Positions 1 through 5,357 of a stretch of 11,286 nt of DNA are shown piece after piece (positions within the stretch are counted from its first letter, which is position 1; the number at the start of each line of letters is the position of its first letter). The position numbers and the translations under genes were made by a program. The notes below the pieces were generated by a model. It ran no database searches. It worked only from the letters and a program-made list of their open reading frames with translations, and was not told where the DNA came from. Source of the DNA: JBGPLH01 sp041486365 [NCBI: Thermodesulfobacteriota bacterium] (GTDB lineage: Bacteria > JAUYMQ01); assembly GCA_041486365.1 (NCBI GenBank), contig JBGPLH010000075.1, forward strand, positions 1 through 11,286. Direction: 5' to 3'.

Positions 1-1157
1 ACGACCCGGACAGTGCCCGCGAGATGAAGGACGGGGTCCGCCGCGGGGAGATCCTGGCCGACTGCGTCGCATTCGTGCGCGACCTGGCCAACAAGTCGGG
101 CTCCGATCACCCCCCGGCCGTGCTTGCCGAGGCCGCGAGGCGCATGGCGAAAGAGGTTGGCCTTCGCTGCACGGTCCTCGAGAAGAAGGACCTCGAGCGG
201 GAGAAGATGGGCGCCCTGCTCGGCGTCGGGCGCGGCAGCCGGAACGAGCCACGCCTCATCGTGCTCGAGCACCACGCGGCCGCGAAGGGCGCCCCCACGG
301 TTTGCATCGTGGGCAAGGGCATCACCTTCGACTCGGGCGGGATCTCGCTGAAACCCGCGAACAAGATGGACGAGATGAAGTTCGACATGTGCGGCGGCGC
401 GGCCGCCATGGGCGCCGCGCGGGCCGCCGCCGCGCTGAATCTCCCGGTGAGCGTCATCGCGATCATCCCCTCGGCCGAGAACCTCCCCGGCGGGAACGCC
501 TACAAGCCGGGCGACGTGGTGACCTCCTCGGCCGGCATCACGATCGAGGTGCTGAACACCGACGCGGAAGGGCGCGTGGTCCTCAGCGACGGCCTCCACT
601 ACGCCACCCGCTTCAAGCCTGACGCGATCATCGACCTCGCAACGCTCACGGGAGCCTGCGTCGTGGCGCTGGGCTCCCAGGCGAGCGGGCTCATGACCAA
701 CCACGCGGGCCTCGCCTCCCGCGTGAAGGCGAGCGGCGACGCCACCCACGAGCGCGTGTGGGAGCTGCCGATGTGGCCAGAGTACGCGGAGGGGATCAAG
801 AGCGACGTAGCGGACATCAAGAACATCGGTTCGCCGGGCGAGGCCGGGACGATCGCCGGGGGCGTCTTCCTGCAGAAGTTCGTGAAGGACATCCCCTGGG
901 TGCATCTCGACATCGCGGGGACGGCCTGGACGACGTCGAAAAAACCCTACCTTCCGAAGGGCGCCACCGGGGTCGGGGTTCGGCTCCTCACGCACCTGCT
1001 CTCGAGCTGGGCGCCGCTCGAGCCGCCGAAGGCGAAGCCGGCCGATCTGGCAATGAAAACAACAGAGGGCGCGGGAGAGCGAGCCGCCGGCGAGCCATCA
1101 AGGCGAGGCAAGAAACTTGTCGCACCCCGCCGGACCTCCCGCCGGAGGGCGGGCTGA
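1..1157 (+). CDS. pepA: Leucyl aminopeptidase (M17 family), 5'-truncated by window edge
   Basis: Zinc/manganese-dependent cytosolic aminopeptidase that removes N-terminal residues from peptides. The reading frame is open from base 3 and the true start lies left of the window. Numbering from the first ATG (base 24), the metal and active-site residues are all present: K98 and D103 in GKGITFDSGG, K110 and D121 in the MDEMKFDMCGG region, then NTDAEGR at 178-184 (D180, E182, R184). The spacing matches E. coli PepA (K270, D275, K282, D293, D352, E354, R356) with a constant offset of 172. So nearly the whole catalytic domain is here and the roughly 170-residue N-terminal domain is missing. After the family's usual end near residue 330 there is an extra tail of about 45 residues rich in Lys, Arg, Ala and Pro, which is not typical. 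A palindromic terminator lies about 160 bp downstream. The family assignment is very secure; the tail's role is unknown. Confidence 0.96.
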   Translation, partial: DPDSAREMKDGVRRGEILADCVAFVRDLANKSGSDHPPAVLAEAARRMAKEVGLRCTVLEKKDLEREKMGALLGVGRGSRNEPRLIVLEHHAAAKGAPTVCIVGKGITFDSGGISLKPANKMDEMKFDMCGGAAAMGAARAAAALNLPVSVIAIIPSAENLPGGNAYKPGDVVTSSAGITIEVLNTDAEGRVVLSDGLHYATRFKPDAIIDLATLTGACVVALGSQASGLMTNHAGLASRVKASGDATHERVWELPMWPEYAEGIKSDVADIKNIGSPGEAGTIAGGVFLQKFVKDIPWVHLDIAGTAWTTSKKPYLPKGATGVGVRLLTHLLSSWAPLEPPKAKPADLAMKTTEGAGERAAGEPSRRGKKLVAPRRTSRRRAG

Positions 1158-1316
1158 GCACCGCTTCGCCGCGAGCCGCCGAATAGCGTCCCGGTCACCC
1201 CGTCACCAGCGCGCCCGGGGATCGCATGGACGTGCTCCGGCGCCTCAAGGGTGACGAGACGCCGCCGCGCCTCCCGCGATGTCCGGGCACTACTTCTTCC
1301 GGCGGATCGATTCACG

Positions 1317-1351
1317 CGCCGGGCGGCCCATGGGCCGCCCGGCGTCGTTTT
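1317..1351 (+). terminator. Perfect 28-bp GC-rich palindrome plus T-tract, likely pepA terminator
   Basis: Bases 1317-1330 and 1331-1344 are exact reverse complements (14-bp arms with no spacer, so the RNA loop would use the central bases). On the plus strand the palindrome is followed by TCGTTTT, which fits Rho-independent termination of pepA. On the minus strand it lies 35 bp past the response regulator stop, but no T-tract follows it there; it could still act in both directions. The remaining pepA-to-regulator spacer (1158-1316) shows no gene. Confidence 0.7.
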
Positions 1352-1379
1352 GGGGAGAACGCTTTCCCGAGCACCGCGC

Positions 1380-1775
1380 TCAACGCCTCGAGGCCTCCAG
1401 GAGGCTCTTCAGCGTCGTCAGCAGCGCCTGCGTGTCGTAGGGCTTCGTCATATAGGCGTCCGCGCCGGTGACCACGCCCAGACGCAGGTCCGCTTCCTGG
1501 TCCCGCGCCGTGAGCATCAGGATCGGGATCCGACGGGTGCGCTCGTCCAGCTTGAGCATGCGCGAGATGGAGAACCCGACCCGGCGGGGAAGATTGACGT
1601 CGAGGATGAGGAGGTCGGGGACCACGGCGAGGGCCAGATCCAGCCCCTTCTGGCCGTCCATGGCCGTCACCACGGCGTAGCCCTCGACGCGGAGACGGGT
1701 GCCCAGCGCGCGAATGATGCTCGGGTCATCATCCACGAGGAGAATCGTCGCGATTGGCTCTGCCGGCTCTCCCAT
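1380..1775 (-). CDS. Stand-alone CheY-like response regulator receiver
   Basis: Single-domain phosphoacceptor protein of two-component signalling with no DNA-binding or enzymatic output domain. Using the ATG at 1775 (131 aa), the receiver hallmarks are present: acidic pair D15-D16 in LLVDDDP, phosphoacceptor D59 in LLILDVNLP, switch T89 in MLTA, and K111 in TKPYD. An ATG two codons upstream (1781) is possible. The Shine-Dalgarno AGGGA (1786-1782 on the minus strand) is 6 nt from the 1775 start and directly abuts the 1781 one, so I prefer 1775. The residues after D59 read PRRVGF where many receivers have P-x-x-D/N-G-F, a mild deviation. It begins about 35 bp after the moaB stop on the same strand, so it is probably the last gene of the moa operon. 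No histidine kinase is in the window, so its partner is unknown. Receiver identity is secure; the pathway is not. Confidence 0.93.
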   Translation of the reverse strand: MGEPAEPIATILLVDDDPSIIRALGTRLRVEGYAVVTAMDGQKGLDLALAVVPDLLILDVNLPRRVGFSISRMLKLDERTRRIPILMLTARDQEADLRLGVVTGADAYMTKPYDTQALLTTLKSLLEASRR

Positions 1776-1810
1776 CGCCATTCCCTGCTTTCGATCCCGA
1801 TGGTCCGCCC

Positions 1811-2341
1811 CTAGTTCGATCCGGTTTTCCGCAGCTCGCGGACGATGTGCCCGAGCTCCGGCAGGATCAGCTGGTTCATCGCGAGCTTCACGGCGCCGCT
1901 GGAGCCGGGCATCGAGAAGACCACCTTGTCGGCGATGATCCCCGCGACGGCGCGGGAGAGCATCGCGGCCGAGCCGATCTCCCGGAAGGAGAGCATCCGG
2001 AACATCTCGCCGAAACCGTCGAGCTCCTTCTTGAGCATGGGCCGGACCGTGTCCACCGTGCTGTCGCGCCGCGCGATTCCGGTGCCGCCGGTGATCAGCA
2101 CGATGTCGGTGTCCCGCTCTTCGACGGCGAGCTGGACCGCGGCCTGGATACGGCCCGGATCATCGGGGACGATCTCGGTCCCGGTGACCCGGTGACCCGC
2201 TCCCTCCACGAGCTCGCGCAGGATACGCCCCGAGTGATCGGTCTCCTCCGTGCGCGTGTCGCTCACGGTGAGCACGAAGACGCCGAGATCCTTCGCCGCC
2301 GTTTCCTTGTGGTGCTTCGGACCGCCCTCGGCGTCCGTCAT
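1811..2341 (-). CDS. moaB: Molybdenum cofactor biosynthesis protein B (MoaB/MogA family)
   Basis: 176-aa protein of the MoaB/Mog family, which binds molybdopterin and, in Mog-type members, adenylates it before molybdenum insertion. Family motifs: the N-terminal TVSDTRTEETDHSG segment (about residues 26-39), the central GGTG followed by RRDST (the common form is GGTGIAPRD), and the C-terminal SMPGSSGAVKLAM. The length is typical for MoaB. The ATG at 2341 overlaps the stop of the upstream moaD-moaE gene as ATGA, and a GAGGAG Shine-Dalgarno lies 5 nt upstream inside that gene, so the two are probably translationally coupled. The frame is open much further upstream, but that part is an out-of-frame shadow of moaD-moaE. 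Whether it acts as MoaB or as the adenylating MogA cannot be settled from sequence alone. Confidence 0.93.
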   Translation of the reverse strand: MTDAEGGPKHHKETAAKDLGVFVLTVSDTRTEETDHSGRILRELVEGAGHRVTGTEIVPDDPGRIQAAVQLAVEERDTDIVLITGGTGIARRDSTVDTVRPMLKKELDGFGEMFRMLSFREIGSAAMLSRAVAGIIADKVVFSMPGSSGAVKLAMNQLILPELGHIVRELRKTGSN

Positions 2342-3006
2342 GGATTCTCCTCGACCCACGTCTCGCCGTCCGTGCTGAATTCCTTCTTCCAGATGGGCAC
2401 GGTCTGCTTCAGACGGTCGATCGCGTATCGGCAGGCTTCGAAGGCCTCCGCGCGGTGCGGCGCGGACACCGCGATCGCGACGGCCACCTCTCCGATCCCG
2501 AGCGTGCCCACCCGGTGCGCGATGGCCACGCGGGCCCCGGGCCAGCGGACAGCGATGGTTTCGCCGATCTCGGACATCTTCTTTTCCGCCATCCCCGCGT
2601 AGGCCTCGTACTCGAGATGCTGGATCCGCTTGCCGCGCGAGAAGTCCCGCACGGTTCCGAGGAAGGAGACGATCGCGCCGTAACCCGCCCCCCGGACCTT
2701 CTCCTCCACCATCGCCTGCGTGATCGGCGTCTCCGAGAGCCAGCAGGCGCCCGCAGGGCCCGAGCCCCCCGACATGGGCGGGAGGAAGGCGACCTCGTCC
2801 CCTTCCACCAGCAGGCGTGCCGGGTCCGCCGGGTCCCAGTTCACGGAGACGAGGAGCGTCGAGCCGAACCCCGCGCGCTCGCCGTAACGTGACCCGAGCT
2901 CGCGGCGGAGCGCCTCGACGCTCGTTCCCTCGGCGCACTCCAGATCCGTCTCGGACACGCCGGTGCGCTCCCGGAGGGAGGCGAAGAAGCGAAGGCGGAT
3001 TTTCAC
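2338..3006 (-). CDS. moaDE: Fused MoaD-MoaE molybdopterin synthase
   Basis: Both subunits of molybdopterin synthase in one 222-aa chain. The enzyme inserts two sulfurs into cyclic pyranopterin monophosphate to form molybdopterin. Residues 1-81 are MoaD (ubiquitin fold), starting MKIRLRFFASLRE and ending in PPMSGG. In free MoaD that Gly-Gly (here G80-G81) is the C-terminus that becomes a thiocarboxylate. A short linker (about 82-92) leads to MoaE (about 93-222) with FLGTVRDFSRG, YEAY, HRVG and the catalytic-lysine region LKQTVPIWKKE. K200 and K207 match E. coli MoaE K119 and K126 in spacing. I chose the GTG at 3006 because GGAG (3016-3013 on the minus strand) sits 6 nt upstream and the protein then begins as MoaD usually does. 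A GTG at 3030 would add 8 residues but lacks a Shine-Dalgarno. First gene of the moaDE-moaB-receiver operon. Confidence 0.94.
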   Translation of the reverse strand: MKIRLRFFASLRERTGVSETDLECAEGTSVEALRRELGSRYGERAGFGSTLLVSVNWDPADPARLLVEGDEVAFLPPMSGGSGPAGACWLSETPITQAMVEEKVRGAGYGAIVSFLGTVRDFSRGKRIQHLEYEAYAGMAEKKMSEIGETIAVRWPGARVAIAHRVGTLGIGEVAVAIAVSAPHRAEAFEACRYAIDRLKQTVPIWKKEFSTDGETWVEENP

Positions 3007-3012
3007 GGGGAA

Positions 3013-3017
3013 CTCCG
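3013..3017 (-). promoter_or_regulatory. Ribosome binding site deciding the moaDE start
   Basis: The minus strand reads CGGAG, 6 nt before the GTG at 3006. The alternative GTG at 3030 has no comparable site upstream, so this favours the shorter MoaD N-terminus. Confidence 0.6.
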
Positions 3018-3095
3018 TCCGCGGGGTCACACGCGGCTGCGGGGCCCGGGCGTCGGACGCGGTCCCGGGCGATGGACGGATACTCGTACGGCCGG

Positions 3096-3124
3096 AATAT
3101 GGCCCAGCGTCGCCCCCCTTTCAA
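3096..3124 (-). promoter_or_regulatory. Predicted sigma70-type promoter for moaDE operon
   Basis: On the minus strand: TTGAAA (3124-3119), a 17-bp spacer, then CATATT (3101-3096). This is 5/6 and 4/6 to consensus with ideal spacing. Transcription would start near 3089, leaving a leader of about 83 nt before the moaDE GTG. Confidence 0.55.
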
Positions 3125-3146
3125 GCCGGGCGCGGGAACCGGCGAG

Positions 3147-3175
3147 TTGACAGCCCCGGAGCCCCCTCTTACATT
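3147..3175 (+). promoter_or_regulatory. Predicted sigma70-type promoter for mrp-nfu
   Basis: Perfect -35 TTGACA (3147-3152), 17-bp spacer, -10 TACATT (3170-3175, 4/6). It points away from the moaDE promoter and would give a leader of about 70 nt before mrp. Confidence 0.7.
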
Positions 3176-3242
3176 CCCAAGCGGAATTCCCGACGGTATG
3201 ACTCAACCTTTTGACCTGACCTCTCACGACACCGATTCCCGC

Positions 3243-3248
3243 GAGGAG
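3243..3248 (+). promoter_or_regulatory. Ribosome binding site deciding the mrp TTG start
   Basis: GAGGAG, 5 nt before the TTG at 3254. A nearby ATG at 3249 abuts the site and is in a different frame, so the TTG is the real start. Confidence 0.7.
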
Positions 3249-3253
3249 ATGCC

Positions 3254-4336
3254 TTGGCTGCCCCGGCTCTCACCCCCGACAAGGTGCTCGAGGCGCTCTC
3301 GAGCGTGATGGACCCGGACCTCCACAAGGACATCGTGAGCCTGGGGTTCGTGAAGAACCTCGCGATCGACGGCGGCCGCGTTTCCCTCGACGTCGAGCTC
3401 ACGACGCCCGCCTGCCCCGTGAAGGAGCAGCTCGAGGGCGAGTGCCGCGCGAAGGTCGCGGCGGTGCCGGGAGTGACGGACGTCCGCGTGCGCATGACCT
3501 CGAACGTTCGCGGCCGCGCGACCGCGTCGAAGGGACAGATCCTCGCCGGCGTGAAGAACGTCGTCGCGGTGGCGAGCGGCAAGGGAGGCGTCGGCAAATC
3601 GACCGTCGCCACGAACCTCGCGCTGGCGCTGGCGGGAAGTGGGGCCGCCGTGGGCCTCCTCGACGCCGACATCTACGGACCGAGCATCCCGCTCATGCTC
3701 GGCGTCAGCCGCATGCCCGACGTGACGCCGGACCGGAAGATCGTTCCCCTCGAGCGCCACGGCCTGAAGCTCATCTCGATGGGCTTCCTCACCAACGACG
3801 ACTCGCCGGTGATCTGGCGCGGCCCCATGGTGCACGGGATCGTGCAGCAGTTCCTCTCGGACGTGCTCTGGGGCGAGCTCGATTACCTCGTGATCGATCT
3901 TCCGCCGGGGACGGGCGACGCGCAGCTCACGATCACGCAGCTCGCCCCGCTCGCCGGGGCCCTGATCGTCTCCACGCCGCAGGACGTGGCGCTGATCGAC
4001 GCGCGCAAGGGGCTGCGGATGTTCCAGGCCGTCGACGTGCCCGTCCTCGGCATCGTGGAGAACATGAGCTTCTTCATCTGCCCGCACTGCGGAAAGGAAA
4101 CGGACATCTTCTCGACCGGCGGCGCCGAGCGCTGCGCCACCGATCTCGATGTCCCCTTCCTCGGGCGAATCCCCATCGACGCGGCAATCCGGGAGTGCGG
4201 AGACACGGGCAAGCCCATCGTGGCGGCCCACCCGGAACACCCGGTCTCGAAGACCTACGTGGAGATCGCGCGGCGGCTCGCCGCGCAACTGTCCATTCGC
4301 AGCATGAGCAGCATCGCGCTACCCGTGATCAATTGA
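3254..4336 (+). CDS. mrp: Mrp/ApbC Fe-S cluster carrier ATPase with MIP18 domain
   Basis: 360-aa cytosolic P-loop NTPase of the Mrp/NBP35 group, which carries and transfers [4Fe-4S] clusters. Residues about 7-85 are a MIP18/DUF59 domain (DPDLHKDIVSLGFVKN, and C54 in TPACPV). The NTPase follows: deviant Walker A SGKGGVGKST (108-117), Walker A'/switch I DADIYGPS (137-144), switch II DLPPGTGD (215-222), and the cluster-binding C276-P-H-C279 pair that bridges a dimer. Length and domain order are those of full bacterial Mrp/ApbC. The TTG start is fixed by GAGGAG 5 nt upstream; the in-family N-terminus begins just after it. It is followed 22 bp later by nfu on the same strand, so the two probably form an Fe-S maturation operon driven from the promoter at 3147-3175. 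The last dozen residues are unremarkable. Confidence 0.96.
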   Translation: MAAPALTPDKVLEALSSVMDPDLHKDIVSLGFVKNLAIDGGRVSLDVELTTPACPVKEQLEGECRAKVAAVPGVTDVRVRMTSNVRGRATASKGQILAGVKNVVAVASGKGGVGKSTVATNLALALAGSGAAVGLLDADIYGPSIPLMLGVSRMPDVTPDRKIVPLERHGLKLISMGFLTNDDSPVIWRGPMVHGIVQQFLSDVLWGELDYLVIDLPPGTGDAQLTITQLAPLAGALIVSTPQDVALIDARKGLRMFQAVDVPVLGIVENMSFFICPHCGKETDIFSTGGAERCATDLDVPFLGRIPIDAAIRECGDTGKPIVAAHPEHPVSKTYVEIARRLAAQLSIRSMSSIALPVIN

Positions 4337-4358
4337 TCGCGCCGCCGGAGAAGACATC

Positions 4359-4934
4359 GTGAGCTTCGTGCGCCTGAGCCCTCCCGCGGACGACGGGATC
4401 GTCCCGGAGACGACCCCCAACCCGGACACTCTCCGCTTCGCCCTGGACCGGACACTCACCGAAGGGGGCGGAAAGGACTTCCCCCATCCGGTGGACGCCG
4501 ACGGATCGCCGCTCGCCGGACGTCTCTTCGCGCTCGAGGGCGTGGCGGCGCTCTACGTCGGCCGGGACTTCGTGACCGTGACGAAGGCCGAGGGGCTGGA
4601 CTGGAACGAGCGAACCGTGGAGGCGATCAGGACGGTGATCCGCGCGCATCTCGCGAGCGGCGATCCCGCCATCACGGGGCCGCTGTCGTCCCACGCGGCC
4701 GCCGGGGGAGGCGTCGAGACGCGCATCCAGCGCATCCTCGATGAGGAGATCCGCCCCGCGGTGGCGATGGACGGGGGCGACGTGGTGTTCATCAGCTTCC
4801 ACGACGGCGTCGTGGAGCTGCACCTGCAGGGCTCGTGCAGCGGGTGCCCCAGCTCGCTCATGACGCTCAAGATGGGGATCGAGCAGAGGCTGCGCGAGGA
4901 GATCCCCGAGGTCGAGGAAGTGGTGGCGATCTAG
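4359..4934 (+). CDS. nfu: Nfu-type Fe-S scaffold/carrier (Nfu_N + NifU-like domain)
   Basis: 191-aa Fe-S cluster carrier that receives clusters from a scaffold and delivers them to apo-proteins. Residues about 14-100 match the Nfu N-terminal domain (TTPNPDTLRF, then PLAGRLFALEGVAALYVGRDFVTVTK). Residues about 119-190 are the NifU C-terminal-like domain with IRPAVAMDGGDV and the cluster-binding C160-S-G-C163 followed by PSSLMTLKMGIE. The architecture equals eukaryotic NFU1 and bacterial Nfu proteins, not full NifU (no IscU-like domain). The start is GTG at 4359 with CGGAG 8 nt upstream. It lies 22 bp after mrp and is probably cotranscribed with it. I see no convincing terminator after it: a weak inverted repeat near 4960-4985 lacks a T-tract. 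Confidence 0.94.
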   Translation: MSFVRLSPPADDGIVPETTPNPDTLRFALDRTLTEGGGKDFPHPVDADGSPLAGRLFALEGVAALYVGRDFVTVTKAEGLDWNERTVEAIRTVIRAHLASGDPAITGPLSSHAAAGGGVETRIQRILDEEIRPAVAMDGGDVVFISFHDGVVELHLQGSCSGCPSSLMTLKMGIEQRLREEIPEVEEVVAI

Positions 4935-5058
4935 ACCTCGAGGGCCTGGTGCCTGCATCAGGAGGGGCGCCGGGCGCGCTCCTCTTCGCGTTGGAGCCGC
5001 CAAATCAGGGCCTCGACGGACCTGCCCGAAGAAAATGGGGTGGCTACCCGGTTTTTGC

Positions 5059-5089
5059 TTGACAGCCCCCGGGGCGGCCGTGGTATGCG
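5059..5089 (+). promoter_or_regulatory. Predicted nrdJ promoter
   Basis: Perfect -35 TTGACA (5059-5064), with a candidate extended -10 TGG-TATGCG (TATGCG at 5084-5089). The 19-bp spacer is long and the -10 is only 3/6, so the exact -10 is uncertain. The first NrdR-like box starts 2 bp after this -10, where transcription would begin. Confidence 0.5.
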
Positions 5090-5090
5090 G

Positions 5091-5106
5091 ATACAAGATA
5101 TTGGGC
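5091..5106 (+). promoter_or_regulatory. NrdR-box-like operator 1
   Basis: The 16-mer ATACAAGATATTGGGC agrees with the NrdR box consensus acaCwAtATaTwGtgt at 12 of 16 positions by my alignment, including the central ATAT core and the flanking C and G. NrdR is the Zn-finger/ATP-cone repressor of ribonucleotide reductase genes. The site overlaps the expected transcription start of nrdJ. Confidence 0.65.
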
Positions 5107-5122
5107 AGGGCGCAGGTGGTGG

Positions 5123-5138
5123 CCACAATATCTGGGAA
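5123..5138 (+). promoter_or_regulatory. NrdR-box-like operator 2
   Basis: CCACAATATCTGGGAA matches the NrdR box consensus at about 10 of 16 positions and keeps the CAATAT core. Its start is exactly 32 bp after that of box 1, the three-helical-turn spacing usual for paired NrdR boxes. Weaker than box 1 alone; the pairing is what supports it. Confidence 0.6.
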
Positions 5139-5189
5139 TTTTGAGGACCTTCCGGTAACTTTCCCAAACTGACAAGGAAATTCGCAAAG

Positions 5190-5250
5190 GGTCGGGATCG
5201 GGTGCAATCATCCCCCGTGATCGGGCTGCTTTTTCCCGAAATCGGGGCAG
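5190..5250 (+). repeat. Repeated ATCGGG units and small hairpins in the nrdJ leader
   Basis: ATCGGG occurs at 5197-5202, 5220-5225 and 5241-5246. The last two lie in near-identical hairpin 12-mers, CCCGTGATCGGG (5214-5225) and CCCGAAATCGGG (5235-5246), each a CCCG/CGGG stem with a 4-nt loop, offset by 21 bp. The second can be enclosed by CTGC/GCAG (5227-5230 and 5247-5250) with a five-T bulge. The rest of the 423-bp nfu-nrdJ gap shows no gene. The function of these repeats is unknown. Confidence 0.5.
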
Positions 5251-5342
5251 GCTGCGGGGCGGAACGGTAGTCCCGGGGCGCCGGCGGGGGCCGGCGTATT
5301 CCACGGGCGATGGCCGGCGGGGGGGCCGGGAAACAGCGGAGT

Positions 5343-5350
5343 GGGGAGGG
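5343..5350 (+). promoter_or_regulatory. Ribosome binding site deciding the nrdJ start
   Basis: GGGGAGGG, 7 nt before the ATG at 5358. An in-frame ATG at 5310 would add 16 Gly-rich residues but has no Shine-Dalgarno. Confidence 0.65.
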
Positions 5351-5357
5351 TATCCTG

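Noticed and set aside
1811-3124. A single 437-aa minus-strand protein with MoaB at its C-terminus
   Set aside because: The upstream part is Arg/Gly/Pro-rich out-of-frame reading of moaD-moaE. MoaB has its own ATG, Shine-Dalgarno and ATGA overlap at 2341.
4958-4985. Terminator after nfu
   Set aside because: AGGAG/CTCCT can pair, but the inner stem is broken and no T-tract follows.
5059-5069. TTGACAGCCCC shared by the mrp and nrdJ upstream regions as a special regulatory repeat
   Set aside because: The shared part is the consensus -35 box plus G/C-rich flank, expected by chance in this composition.
5100-5357. Cobalamin riboswitch upstream of the B12-dependent nrdJ
   Set aside because: I looked for the B12-box and the GCCACTG-type core. 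Only scattered partial matches (GCCAC near 5122-5126, AGTCC near 5269-5273) are present, without the conserved order. A covariance search could overturn this.
5310-5357. ATG at 5310 as the nrdJ start
   Set aside because: No Shine-Dalgarno and a Gly-rich extension; the ATG at 5358 has GGGGAGGG at 7 nt.
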